Origin: SAR86 cluster bacterium REDSEA-S09_B4
GTDB lineage: Bacteria; Pseudomonadota; Gammaproteobacteria; Magnimaribacterales; Magnimaribacteraceae
DNA: 64,000 nt
NCBI GenBank assembly: GCA_001628005.1
Contig: LUQU01000001.1
Coordinates: forward strand, 42,752-106,751
Reading direction: 5' to 3'
Made by a program: the position numbers and the translations under genes
In this document: positions 48,302 through 57,419 of the stretch, in pieces
Position numbering within the stretch: the stretch's first letter is position 1
Layout of the letters: every line of letters starts with the position of its first letter
Notes under the pieces: model-generated
Database searches by the model: none
Told to the model about the DNA's origin: nothing
Seen by the model: only the letters and a program-made list of their open reading frames with translations

Positions 48302-48802
48302 TTAGTTAGATAAACTTCTATTAATAAAAAACTGACGGCAAAAATAGAAAAGATTTGCAAATAATAAAGTGGCGGACAAACTGCTGGCATAAAAAGGTAA
48401 AGCTAAAATATAACATTGCACTAAGCCTTGAATATCTTGGCCGTAAATAGAAGACCCGAGCCAAACTCCAAAGTTTGTAATTAAGAAAAATAAGGTGGGA
48501 CTAGATAAACTTAATCCATTTAGTGTGGTTAATTTAGTACTTGAAAATTGAGAAGCCATAAGTCCAATAAGGAAGAAAGAACCATATGTCCAAATCATAA
48601 CTGTATGAAAACCGAGGAAAAAATCTGAAATAAGTAGACAAAGGATCGGTAAACAGATAATTAGCCATTTATCCTTAATTAAAAAAGGAAGAAAAATAGC
48701 GCCCGCTATCAAAGGTGTAAAATTTGGAGGATGTGGAATCAGCCTGCTTAAAATAAGTAGCAAGCAAAAGAAAACTATGCTTTTTAGTATTTCCTTATTC
48801 AT
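48302..48802 (-). CDS. Multi-TM protein (DUF6580-like, small-molecule transporter S-component-like)
   Basis: MNKEILKSIVFFCLLLILSRLIPHPPNFTPLIAGAIFLPFLIKDKW...LISDFFLGFHTVMIWTYGSFFLIGL. Confidence 0.7.
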   Translation of the reverse strand: MNKEILKSIVFFCLLLILSRLIPHPPNFTPLIAGAIFLPFLIKDKWLIICLPILCLLISDFFLGFHTVMIWTYGSFFLIGLMASQFSSTKLTTLNGLSLSSPTLFFLITNFGVWLGSSIYGQDIQGLVQCYILALPFYASSLSATLLFANLFYFCRQFFINRSLSN

Positions 48803-48833
48803 TGGTTTCAATAATAGGTTATAAAATGTAATT

Positions 48834-49814
48834 GTGGACGACAAAGAATCATTTATCAATAATCATGAAAAGGCTCCCTTAATTGAACTGGATGATTTTC
48901 GTTGTCCCTCAAAACCAAATAGTTTCTATGTTCAGACTAATGATAATAAAAAAATAAGAATTGCCTTATGGAATAAAGAGTCTAATAAAGGGACTATTCT
49001 TCTTCAATCTGGGAGAACAGAATTTATTGAAAAGTATTATGAAGTTATTCAAGAATTTATAGATAGAGAATTCTGTGTAGTAGCCATGGATTGGCGAGGA
49101 CAGGGTTTATCAGATCGAACTTCCAATAATATTAGGTTGGGCCATATTGATAGCTTTAATGAATACGACAAAGACTTTGAAATGATTATAGAAAAGGTTT
49201 ACCAACATATATGTCCCAGGCCCTGGATAGGCTTTGGCCATTCAATGGGTGGTTGCTTATTAGCAACAAACTTTACTAAGCATGAGAATAATTACCGGGC
49301 TTTAATTCTTTGTGCTCCCATGCTGACTATGAAAGTCAATATCTGGATTAAGCGTCTAACAAAATTGATCCTATTCTTACTGCCTTGGTTAAAAAGACTA
49401 CCTCTTTCTCCCCCCAATTGGGATAAAAAACAAGGTTGGATAGAAGAAGATTTTGAGCAGAATAATCTCACCAGTGATAAGTTTAGATTTGATAGAAGCT
49501 TTAGACTTATTTGTAAGTGCCCTGAATTAGGAGTTAAAGGCCTAAGTTTTGGATGGGTAAATGAGGCCTTCAAAAGAGTTGAAGATTTTGATTACCCAGA
49601 TTGGGGAAAGACTATAAGTAAACCCGTTCTTTTGCTGAGTGCCGGCAAAGACCTTTTAGTAGATTCAGGCAAAAATGAATTAATTTGCAGTTCAATTCCA
49701 AATAGATCCATATCGCGTATTAATGGAAAACATGAATTGCTAATGGAAGAAAATGATATTCGAAACGAAACTTGGAAGGCTATAGATGAATTTCTTGAAA
49801 AAATTTATGAATAA
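48834..49814 (+). CDS. Alpha/beta hydrolase (lysophospholipase-like)
   Basis: GTILLQSGRTEFIEKYYEVIQEFIDREFCVVAMDWRGQGLSDR; GFGHSMGGCL; GTG start. Confidence 0.87.
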   Translation: MDDKESFINNHEKAPLIELDDFRCPSKPNSFYVQTNDNKKIRIALWNKESNKGTILLQSGRTEFIEKYYEVIQEFIDREFCVVAMDWRGQGLSDRTSNNIRLGHIDSFNEYDKDFEMIIEKVYQHICPRPWIGFGHSMGGCLLATNFTKHENNYRALILCAPMLTMKVNIWIKRLTKLILFLLPWLKRLPLSPPNWDKKQGWIEEDFEQNNLTSDKFRFDRSFRLICKCPELGVKGLSFGWVNEAFKRVEDFDYPDWGKTISKPVLLLSAGKDLLVDSGKNELICSSIPNRSISRINGKHELLMEENDIRNETWKAIDEFLEKIYE

Positions 49815-51187
49815 CTCTTTATTGCCTCTTCTACTCTTTTTATAACCTTCTCTTTTCCTAGAACCAAAGAGGTTTCATCAACAGAAGCTGAATTCATCCT
49901 ACCTGTTATAGCTAATCTTAGTGGTTTTCCTACTGAAGCCATTCCAACTTCATTCTTTTCCATAACCTCATTAAGTAAACTTTTTATGTCTTCAACTTGC
50001 CAGTTTGTTACTTCTTTAAAACCTTCAACTAAATATTTTAAGATTGTTACAGCTTGTACAGTAAATACCTTACTAGCGTCCTTGCTGTCTATAACTACTG
50101 AGTCACCATAAAAATAACTTCCTTCAGTTTCGAATTCTGAAAGTAAGGAACACCTTTCTTTTATTAAATTAATAACCTCGGCGGAGTAATCATCTTGCTT
50201 AAATTGATTAGAAGTCGGAACAAGCTGTTCAAGTAAAGTCTTGTTTTCCATTTTTAAAAAATATTCTCTATTGAACCAAAGTAGCTTTTCGTAAGAAAAA
50301 GATGCTGGGGAATTGTTTAATTTTCCATCCTTAAATATTTGTATCAACTCTTTAAGCTCAAACATCTCTTGATCTCCATAAGACCACCCCAATCTCACTA
50401 TGTAATTTAGAAGTGCCTCAGGCAGAACACCCAAATCTTTATAATCAAGTACATTCACTGCCCCATGTCTTTTAGACATTCTCTTACCATCCTCACCAAG
50501 AATCATTGGTACATGTCCATAAATAGGAACAGATTGCCCCAGGGCTTCGAAGATATTTATTTGTCTAAAGGTATTGTTAATATGATCATCTCCTCTAACA
50601 ACATGACTAATATTCATGTCTAAATCATCAACTACGACGCATAAATTGTAAGTAGGACTTCCATCACTTCTTACTAGAATGAGATCATCTAACTCTTTAT
50701 TGGCCACTTCCATCTGACCCCTTACTAAGTCTTTAAAAGTAACTGAACCCGATTCAGGGTTTTTAAAACGAATAACAGTATTAGGTCCGTTCTCTAGACC
50801 TAACTCTCTGCATTTGCCGTCATACTTAGGCTTTTCTCTTTTCTTTTGTTGCTCCTCTCTAATTTTCTTTAATCGTTCAGGAGAACAATCACAATTGTAA
50901 GCCTTTCCTTTATTCACTAGCTCTTGCGCTTTGTCTAAATGGTTGTCTTTATTTCTGGATTGGTAGACAGGCTCTTGGTCAAACTCAATACCCATCCACT
51001 TAAAACTGTCTATGATCGAGTCTGTGTATTTTTGTTCAGACCTTTCCGAGTCAGTATCTTCTAGGCGTAAAAGACAGTCTCCTCCTAAACTTTTAGAGTA
51101 AAGCCAGGTAAAGAGTGCTGTTCTTGCTCCTCCAATGTGCAATAACCCTGTAGGACTGGGTGCAAATCTTCCAACAATCTTACTCAT
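49805..51187 (-). CDS. gltX: Glutamate--tRNA ligase
   Basis: RFAPSPTGLLHIGGARTALFTWLYSKSLGG; GKRMSKRHGAVNVLDY. Confidence 0.97.
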   Translation of the reverse strand: MSKIVGRFAPSPTGLLHIGGARTALFTWLYSKSLGGDCLLRLEDTDSERSEQKYTDSIIDSFKWMGIEFDQEPVYQSRNKDNHLDKAQELVNKGKAYNCDCSPERLKKIREEQQKKREKPKYDGKCRELGLENGPNTVIRFKNPESGSVTFKDLVRGQMEVANKELDDLILVRSDGSPTYNLCVVVDDLDMNISHVVRGDDHINNTFRQINIFEALGQSVPIYGHVPMILGEDGKRMSKRHGAVNVLDYKDLGVLPEALLNYIVRLGWSYGDQEMFELKELIQIFKDGKLNNSPASFSYEKLLWFNREYFLKMENKTLLEQLVPTSNQFKQDDYSAEVINLIKERCSLLSEFETEGSYFYGDSVVIDSKDASKVFTVQAVTILKYLVEGFKEVTNWQVEDIKSLLNEVMEKNEVGMASVGKPLRLAITGRMNSASVDETSLVLGKEKVIKRVEEAIKSYS

Positions 51188-51906
51188 TTATTTTTCAGCC
51201 AAATGGGTTTAGTACCCGTCTCATCTTGCATTTTCTTTAAATACTCTAAATTCCTTTTTTCTTCTGATTCGCTAAGTTTAGTGAGTAGAGAGTTATTATT
51301 TTTACCATTAGTAACTTTCTTTTTCTTCTCCCTTTGCGATGTATCTGAGCTCTTACTTTTATGCTCAAAAAGTAGATTGCTTTGGCCACCTGTCATGGCT
51401 AGATAAACATCTCCCAAAATCTTAGAATCTAACAACGCACCATGATATTCACGATCGTATCCTCCAACTTCATACCTTTGTACTAAAGCATCTAGACTAT
51501 TTCTTTGACCAGGATGTTTTTCTCTTGCTATTTGAAGAGTATCAACAATCTTTTCAGTTATTTGATCTATCACCGCGCTTTTTCCTGGGATTAATTTTAA
51601 TTCGTTATTTAAAAAACCCACATCAAATTCAGCATTGTGAATCAATAATTCGCTGTCTTTAATAAATTCTAAGAACTCATCAACTATATCTATGAAACGC
51701 GGCTTATCTTGAAGAAAATCAAGAGTAAGACCATGTACTTTAGCTGCACCTTCGTCAATGTCTCTGTCAGGATTCAAATATGTTTGATACTCAGAACCAG
51801 TAAATTTTCTATTTATAATTTCTACACATCCGATTTCTATTACTCTATGACCAGATTTAAAATCAATGCCTGTAGTTTCCGTATCTAAAACAACTTGCCT
51901 AACCAT
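51184..51906 (-). CDS. dnaQ: DNA polymerase III epsilon subunit
   Basis: QVVLDTETTGIDFKSGHRVIEIGCVEI; LLIHNAEFDVGFLN; HGALLDSKILGDVYLAMTGGQ. Confidence 0.96.
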   Translation of the reverse strand: MVRQVVLDTETTGIDFKSGHRVIEIGCVEIINRKFTGSEYQTYLNPDRDIDEGAAKVHGLTLDFLQDKPRFIDIVDEFLEFIKDSELLIHNAEFDVGFLNNELKLIPGKSAVIDQITEKIVDTLQIAREKHPGQRNSLDALVQRYEVGGYDREYHGALLDSKILGDVYLAMTGGQSNLLFEHKSKSSDTSQREKKKKVTNGKNNNSLLTKLSESEEKRNLEYLKKMQDETGTKPIWLKNK

Positions 51907-51908
51907 AA

Positions 51909-52340
51909 TTAAATCTCATCTATGCCCTTATTAGCTAACTGATCAGCAATCTCATTCTCTCTGTGTCCGCTATGGCCTTTTACCCATTGCCATTCAATCG
52001 AATGCAGGTTTGTTAAGTTATCCAACCGTTTCCACAATTCTTTATTAAGGACGGGTTTTTTTGATGCAGTTTTCCAGTTCCTCGTTTTCCAGTTCTTAAT
52101 CCATTCTGTAATTCCCTGCATAACGTATTTGGAGTCAGTTGTAAGCACTACATTAGAATTTTCAGGAATGTGCTCTAAGGCTTTAATTGCTGCGGTTAAC
52201 TCCATAATGTTATTAGTGGTACTAATATCGCCCCCATATAAGGATTCTTCAAGCCCATTTGACCTAATCATGACACCCCAGCCTCCTTTACCAGGATTGC
52301 CCCTACAGGCGCCGTCTGTGAAAATTTCTATGCGGTTCAT
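51909..52340 (-). CDS. rnhA: Ribonuclease HI
   Basis: IEIFTDGACRGNPGKGGWGVMI; TTNNIMELTAAIKAL; VKGHSGHRENEIADQLAN. Confidence 0.97.
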   Translation of the reverse strand: MNRIEIFTDGACRGNPGKGGWGVMIRSNGLEESLYGGDISTTNNIMELTAAIKALEHIPENSNVVLTTDSKYVMQGITEWIKNWKTRNWKTASKKPVLNKELWKRLDNLTNLHSIEWQWVKGHSGHRENEIADQLANKGIDEI

Positions 52341-52412
52341 ATAGTTTTAAACTTAATTGTAGTATACATTTGGCATAAATTTTTGATGAAAAATAGTTTC
52401 TGATGGAAAAAA

Positions 52413-53906
52413 ATGAGTAAAAGGATTTCAATATTAATATTTAGTTTTTTGATCGGCTGCGTGAACTTGGAGTCAAAGAATCTAGTTCTTGCCGACAATA
52501 ATGACCTTGCAGCAACTTCTCCCAATGTAGTTGAAGTTGCCATAGATCGAGAACCATTTGATCTGTGGGAAAGAATAAGGGATGACCTAACTTTCGCTAT
52601 TCCTAAAAGCTACGGAGATATAGATAGGTATAGAAAAAGATTTGTAAATAACCAATATACAGTTAATAGATTAAGCAAATCCGGACAACGTTATTTATTT
52701 CATACTGTAAAACGTGCTGAAGAATTAGGTGTGCCCGTTGAGTTGGCTTTACTTCCTTTTGTTGAAAGTGAATTTGATCCTTACGCACAATCACTTTATG
52801 GGGCTGCCGGTATATGGCAATTCTTACCGGCAACTGGACGAGAATGGGGTTTAAAGACTAATTGGTGGTATGACGGAAAAAGAGATGTAATAGCTTCTAC
52901 AGAAGCTGCTCTTAACTTCTTAATATATTTGCATCAGAAATTTGATAATGATTGGTTGCTGGCAATAGCAGCCTATAACGCAGGCCCTGGCAGAGTAAAT
53001 AGGGCCATCCGAGAAAATAAAAGAAAAGGTATGGCTACTGATTTTTGGTCTCTAAGACTACCAAAAGAAACTTCAGCGTATGTTCCTAAACTATTGGTCT
53101 TATGTGAATTGATTAAAGATCCCTCTGGTTTTGGTGTCACATTGCCATCGATAGCTAATAGACCTTATTTCACAAAAATAGAGACCCCGGGTCAGGTAGA
53201 TCTAATGCAAGCAGCTGATCTGGCTGGGATGACTCCTGAAGCCATATACGAATTAAATCCAGGTTTTAGTCAATGGGCTACCGACCCAAGTGGTCCCCAT
53301 TATCTACTTCTACCCACGGGAGTAGCAGATAGATTTCTAATCCAACTTTTATCACTTGAAGAAGTAGAACTTGTTCAATGGGACAGGTACAAAATAAAAA
53401 GAGGTGATACGCTAACTCGAATAGCTAAACAGTACAGCATCGAGGTACCCGTCTTGATGGAAATTAATCAAATGGATAGCGACATAATTTACGCTAATCA
53501 AGAAATCATGGTACCCAGAGGCCCTGCTTGGGCGAAAACTTTTGTTCCTAAAGCAAGGACTTATGAAGTTGTAAAAGGAGATACTTTCTGGGGAATATCG
53601 AAAAAATTTGGTGTAACCATACAAGATATTTCTTTATGGAATGATTTAGGCTTAACTACTCCTTTGCAAATTGGTCAAGAAATTAAAATATTCTCTAAGT
53701 ATGAAAGAGTTAGAGGTAAGACACCTAATAAAAAGACCAGGACCTTACTTTATCCAGTTAAATCTGGAGATACTTTATCTAGAATCGGCGCAAGATTTGG
53801 TATCGGAGTAAAAGAACTACAGGAATGGAATGAGCTCAAAAGTCCTGAAAGGATATATCCAGGTCAAGTAATCAAAATAATCTTGGAAGCTGGTGTAGAT
53901 ACTTAA
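52413..53906 (+). CDS. mltD: Membrane-bound lytic murein transglycosylase D with three LysM domains
   Basis: Lipobox-like FLIGC; LPFVESEFDPYAQSLYGAAGIWQFLPATGREWGLKTNWWYDGKRDV; LysM motifs YKIKRGDTLTRIA, YEVVKGDTFWGIS, YPVKSGDTLSRIG. Confidence 0.93.
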   Translation: MSKRISILIFSFLIGCVNLESKNLVLADNNDLAATSPNVVEVAIDREPFDLWERIRDDLTFAIPKSYGDIDRYRKRFVNNQYTVNRLSKSGQRYLFHTVKRAEELGVPVELALLPFVESEFDPYAQSLYGAAGIWQFLPATGREWGLKTNWWYDGKRDVIASTEAALNFLIYLHQKFDNDWLLAIAAYNAGPGRVNRAIRENKRKGMATDFWSLRLPKETSAYVPKLLVLCELIKDPSGFGVTLPSIANRPYFTKIETPGQVDLMQAADLAGMTPEAIYELNPGFSQWATDPSGPHYLLLPTGVADRFLIQLLSLEEVELVQWDRYKIKRGDTLTRIAKQYSIEVPVLMEINQMDSDIIYANQEIMVPRGPAWAKTFVPKARTYEVVKGDTFWGISKKFGVTIQDISLWNDLGLTTPLQIGQEIKIFSKYERVRGKTPNKKTRTLLYPVKSGDTLSRIGARFGIGVKELQEWNELKSPERIYPGQVIKIILEAGVDT

Positions 53907-53908
53907 TT

Positions 53909-54766
53909 TTAATTTGGTCCTGTTCTAGGATCTAAAGCATCTCTTAATCCATCCCCAATGAAGTTAAGAGAAAAAAGTGTTAAAGAAAAAGCAAGAGAAG
54001 GAAATATTAATAACCACCAATACTCTTCCATTGATACAGCTCCGTCTCTTATTAAAAGTCCCCAGGAACTCATAGGTGCTTGAACTCCTAAACCAAGAAA
54101 ACTTAAAAAAGCTTCTAATAGCATTATTTGAGGAACGGTTAATGTCGCATAAACAATTACAGGCCCAATGGCATTAGGTATCAAGTGCCTTGAAATAATA
54201 TCTTTCTTTGAAACTCCCATAGCCTCAGCAGACAATACAAACTCTTGTTGACTTAAACTCATTACCTGACTTCTTACTATCCTGGACATGGTTAACCATT
54301 CCACTGCACCTATGGCCATGAATAGGAGCACAAGGTTTCTTCCAAAAATAACCATCAATAGGATAATCAGGATAATAAAAGGAATGCCGTAAAGAACATC
54401 AACAATCCTCATCATTACTGCATCTGTTCTTCCTCCTGCAAAACCAGCAATAGTTCCCCACAAAACTCCTATCACCAAAGCTACCATCGTTGCTAAAAAG
54501 CCAACCATCAAAGAAATTCTGCTGCCGTACATCATTCTGGTCAGAAGATCCCGACCTAATGTATCCGTGCCTAATAAGTGTTCTGCTGAAGGTCCAGAAG
54601 GACCTAGGTTTAAATCTTGGTAAGCGTAATCGTATGGGGCTATCAAAGGCGTAAAGATTGCTAAGACTATGAGTAATAAAACGTAGATCCCACCAAAAAG
54701 AGACAACTTATTTGAAACTAATCTATCGAAAGCTTTCTTAGCCAGACTTGATTCAGCTGTATTCAT
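53909..54766 (-). CDS. oppC: Oligopeptide ABC transporter permease (OppC-like)
   Basis: 285 aa; HLLGTDTLGRDLLTRMMYGSRISLMVG; VLYGIPFIILIILL. Confidence 0.9.
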   Translation of the reverse strand: MNTAESSLAKKAFDRLVSNKLSLFGGIYVLLLIVLAIFTPLIAPYDYAYQDLNLGPSGPSAEHLLGTDTLGRDLLTRMMYGSRISLMVGFLATMVALVIGVLWGTIAGFAGGRTDAVMMRIVDVLYGIPFIILIILLMVIFGRNLVLLFMAIGAVEWLTMSRIVRSQVMSLSQQEFVLSAEAMGVSKKDIISRHLIPNAIGPVIVYATLTVPQIMLLEAFLSFLGLGVQAPMSSWGLLIRDGAVSMEEYWWLLIFPSLAFSLTLFSLNFIGDGLRDALDPRTGPN

Positions 54767-55683
54767 TGATCTCTCAGTTTAGGATTTAGACTTGCTGCAA
54801 CAAGGTCAGACAACAAGTTGAAGGAAATGATCAAGCAAGAAAAGAAAATGGAAGTACCCAGTATCATTGTGTAATCTCTATTAAAAGCTGCTTCTACATA
54901 AAATCTCCCTAATCCTGGAATCCCAAAGATAGTTTCAACTACAAAGGAACCAGCCAATAAGCCTGCCATAGCTGGCCCTAAAAATGCTATAACAGGAGTT
55001 AAGCCTCCTCTAAGTGCATGAACTACGACTACTCTAAACTCACTTAATCCTTTTGCTCTTGCAGTTCGAATAAAGTCTTGATTAAGGATTTCTAACATTC
55101 CGCCTCTGGTCAATCGAGCACAGTACGCGGCGTAAGCTGTGCCGAGAGTAATGGTGGGTAGAACTTTATCTCCGGGAATATCTCCCCAACCCGTCACGGG
55201 AAGCCAATTAAGCTGTATACCAAAAATTAAAGTTAAAGAAGGTCCTAAAACAATGGACGGAATACAAATTCCTGCCATGGCTATGGTCATAGGAACATAA
55301 TCGTAAGCTGTATTAGGTCTCAGAGAGCTTATTACTCCTGCAATAATCCCGAGCATTAAGGCAAATAAAATTGCATACAATGCAAGCTCAAAAGTAATAG
55401 GTAGCCCTATGGAAATAAGTTCTGTTACTGACCTACTTGGATACCTAAAAGAAGGGCCGAAATCACCTTGCAGAACATTTCCTAGATAATCAAAATATTG
55501 AACCACTAATGGTTCATTTAAGTTATACCTTTCATTTAATTTAACCAGAACTTCAGGCGAAACCGCCTTTTCTTCATCAAAAGGTCCACCTGGTGCTGAG
55601 TGAACCATCACAAAGGTTAAGGTTATTACGGCAAGTAAAACTGGTATTGCTGTTCCTAGACGTCTAAGAATGAGAGAAATCAT
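54763..55683 (-). CDS. oppB: Oligopeptide ABC transporter permease (OppB-like)
   Basis: 306 aa; MISLILRRLGTAIPVLLAVITLTFVMVHSAPGGPF; RTARAKGLSEFRVVVVHALRGGLTPVI. Confidence 0.9.
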   Translation of the reverse strand: MISLILRRLGTAIPVLLAVITLTFVMVHSAPGGPFDEEKAVSPEVLVKLNERYNLNEPLVVQYFDYLGNVLQGDFGPSFRYPSRSVTELISIGLPITFELALYAILFALMLGIIAGVISSLRPNTAYDYVPMTIAMAGICIPSIVLGPSLTLIFGIQLNWLPVTGWGDIPGDKVLPTITLGTAYAAYCARLTRGGMLEILNQDFIRTARAKGLSEFRVVVVHALRGGLTPVIAFLGPAMAGLLAGSFVVETIFGIPGLGRFYVEAAFNRDYTMILGTSIFFSCLIISFNLLSDLVAASLNPKLRDQ

Positions 55684-55693
55684 TTTTAAAGAA

Positions 55694-57298
55694 TTATCTT
55701 TCTAGATAAACAAATTGATAAGGGTGTGAATCAAGTAAGTTTGGACTCCAACCTTTTACATCCTGATTTAACATATATACTCGAGTGTATGTATAGATAG
55801 GAATTATGGGTAACTCATCCATTAAAATCTGTTCAGCTTTATAAAAATGTTTAAATCGCTCTTCTTGTGAAGGGCTTTGTGCTGCCTTGATTAACAGATT
55901 ATCGTATTCATAATTTGACCAACCTGTCTGATTGTTTCCTCGATCTGAAACCATCATATCTAAAAAGGTTTTAGGGTCTGGGTAGTCTCCTATCCACCCT
56001 GCTCTGGCTATAGTGTAATCACCTATATTCTGTCTTGATAAGTAAACCTTCCAATCTGTATTAGCAAGCTCTACATCAATATTTAAGTTCTGCTTCCACA
56101 TCTGCTGAAAAGCCTGAGCTAATTTCTGGTGTCCTTCGCTGGTGTTGTACAGATACTCAAAGGCAGGAAGTTTTTCTTGGGAAACTCCTGCTTCCTTAAG
56201 AAGGGACTGAGCTAGTACAGGATCATATTCTAATGTGGTTGGAGGAAAGTAACTGTTTGGATCAGGTGGAGTAAAAGAAAAAGCTGGGATTTGACCTCCC
56301 TTAGCAACTTTTTCAACTATTTCTTTTCTATTAATTGATAAGGATAAGGCTTTTCTTACGAGCTTATTATCAAAAGGAGCTTTTTTTACATTTACCCTTA
56401 AATAATAAGTTCCAAAATAAGGATCAATGTGAATCAGATCGGGGTACTGTTTTGAATAAACTTCTATTTTTTCTAATGGCACAGTGCTAGTTACATGTAG
56501 CTGTCCATTTCGGAACATCAAATCTTCTCTGGTTGCATTGTCTACAGGGAAAAAATGTATCCCATTTAATCTGACCTTATCTGCATCCCAATAAAGTGGG
56601 TTTTTCTTAACTTTGAGTACTTTATTTAACTGCCAATCTTCTAAAGTGAAGGGTCCATTTCCAACAAAATTACCTGGACGTGTCCATTTACTGCCAATGG
56701 TGTCTATTTCTCCAAATTTCTCTATGGTAGGTCTGTGCACAGGCCTGGTGGTGTAATGCGCTAATAAGCCAAGAAAATAAGGGGCTGGATTCTTTAATCT
56801 AACTGATAATATTTTTGTCCCTAAAGACTTAACCCCTACTTTGGAAAAATCTTTGATAATTCCTTTATTAAATTCTTCTGCATTTACAACGTCATACAAC
56901 ATATCTGGATATTTAGATCCTAAAGAAGGAGTAAGCATTCTTTCCCAAGCCCATACAAAATCTGAAGCAGTAACCTGATCACCATTAGACCAAATTGCAT
57001 TCTCTCTAAGTGTAAAGATATATGTTTTTCCATCTTCAGATATAGTCCAACTTTCAGCTACAGCGGGTAATGGATCTAGCCCTTCCGGATGTCGCATAAC
57101 CAAACCTTCCAATAGGGCCATTAAAATATGACTTTCAGGAACACCAGTTACCGTGTGGGGATCTAAATCTTTTGGTTCAGTACCGTTGCCAAAATAAAGG
57201 ACTTGTTCTGTAAGGGCGGAATCTACTTTTGACTCTGATTCACCGCAAGCACTTAAGAACACTAGCAAAAGTAGAGAAGCAATGTTTATTTTTTTCAT
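55694..57298 (-). CDS. oppA: Oligopeptide ABC transporter substrate-binding lipoprotein (OppA-like)
   Basis: LLLLVFLSACGES lipobox; LYFGNGTEPKDLDPHTVTGVPESHILMALLEGLV; solute-binding protein family 5 motifs. Confidence 0.92.
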   Translation of the reverse strand: MKKINIASLLLLVFLSACGESESKVDSALTEQVLYFGNGTEPKDLDPHTVTGVPESHILMALLEGLVMRHPEGLDPLPAVAESWTISEDGKTYIFTLRENAIWSNGDQVTASDFVWAWERMLTPSLGSKYPDMLYDVVNAEEFNKGIIKDFSKVGVKSLGTKILSVRLKNPAPYFLGLLAHYTTRPVHRPTIEKFGEIDTIGSKWTRPGNFVGNGPFTLEDWQLNKVLKVKKNPLYWDADKVRLNGIHFFPVDNATREDLMFRNGQLHVTSTVPLEKIEVYSKQYPDLIHIDPYFGTYYLRVNVKKAPFDNKLVRKALSLSINRKEIVEKVAKGGQIPAFSFTPPDPNSYFPPTTLEYDPVLAQSLLKEAGVSQEKLPAFEYLYNTSEGHQKLAQAFQQMWKQNLNIDVELANTDWKVYLSRQNIGDYTIARAGWIGDYPDPKTFLDMMVSDRGNNQTGWSNYEYDNLLIKAAQSPSQEERFKHFYKAEQILMDELPIIPIYTYTRVYMLNQDVKGWSPNLLDSHPYQFVYLER

Positions 57299-57383
57299 TG
57301 AATAGAAATATTGTTTGGTTGAAGAATTATCTATTTTATCACTTATAGATTTTAATTTAGAAAGACTTAGTACCTAAAAAAAA

Positions 57384-57407
57384 GGGCGATAAAATCGCCC
57401 TTTTTTT
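57384..57407 (-). terminator. Intrinsic terminator downstream of TonB receptor 2 (bidirectional)
   Basis: GGGCGAT AAA ATCGCCC (57384-57400) with flanking A and T tracts. Confidence 0.88.
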
Positions 57408-57419
57408 GTTTGTCTGAGA

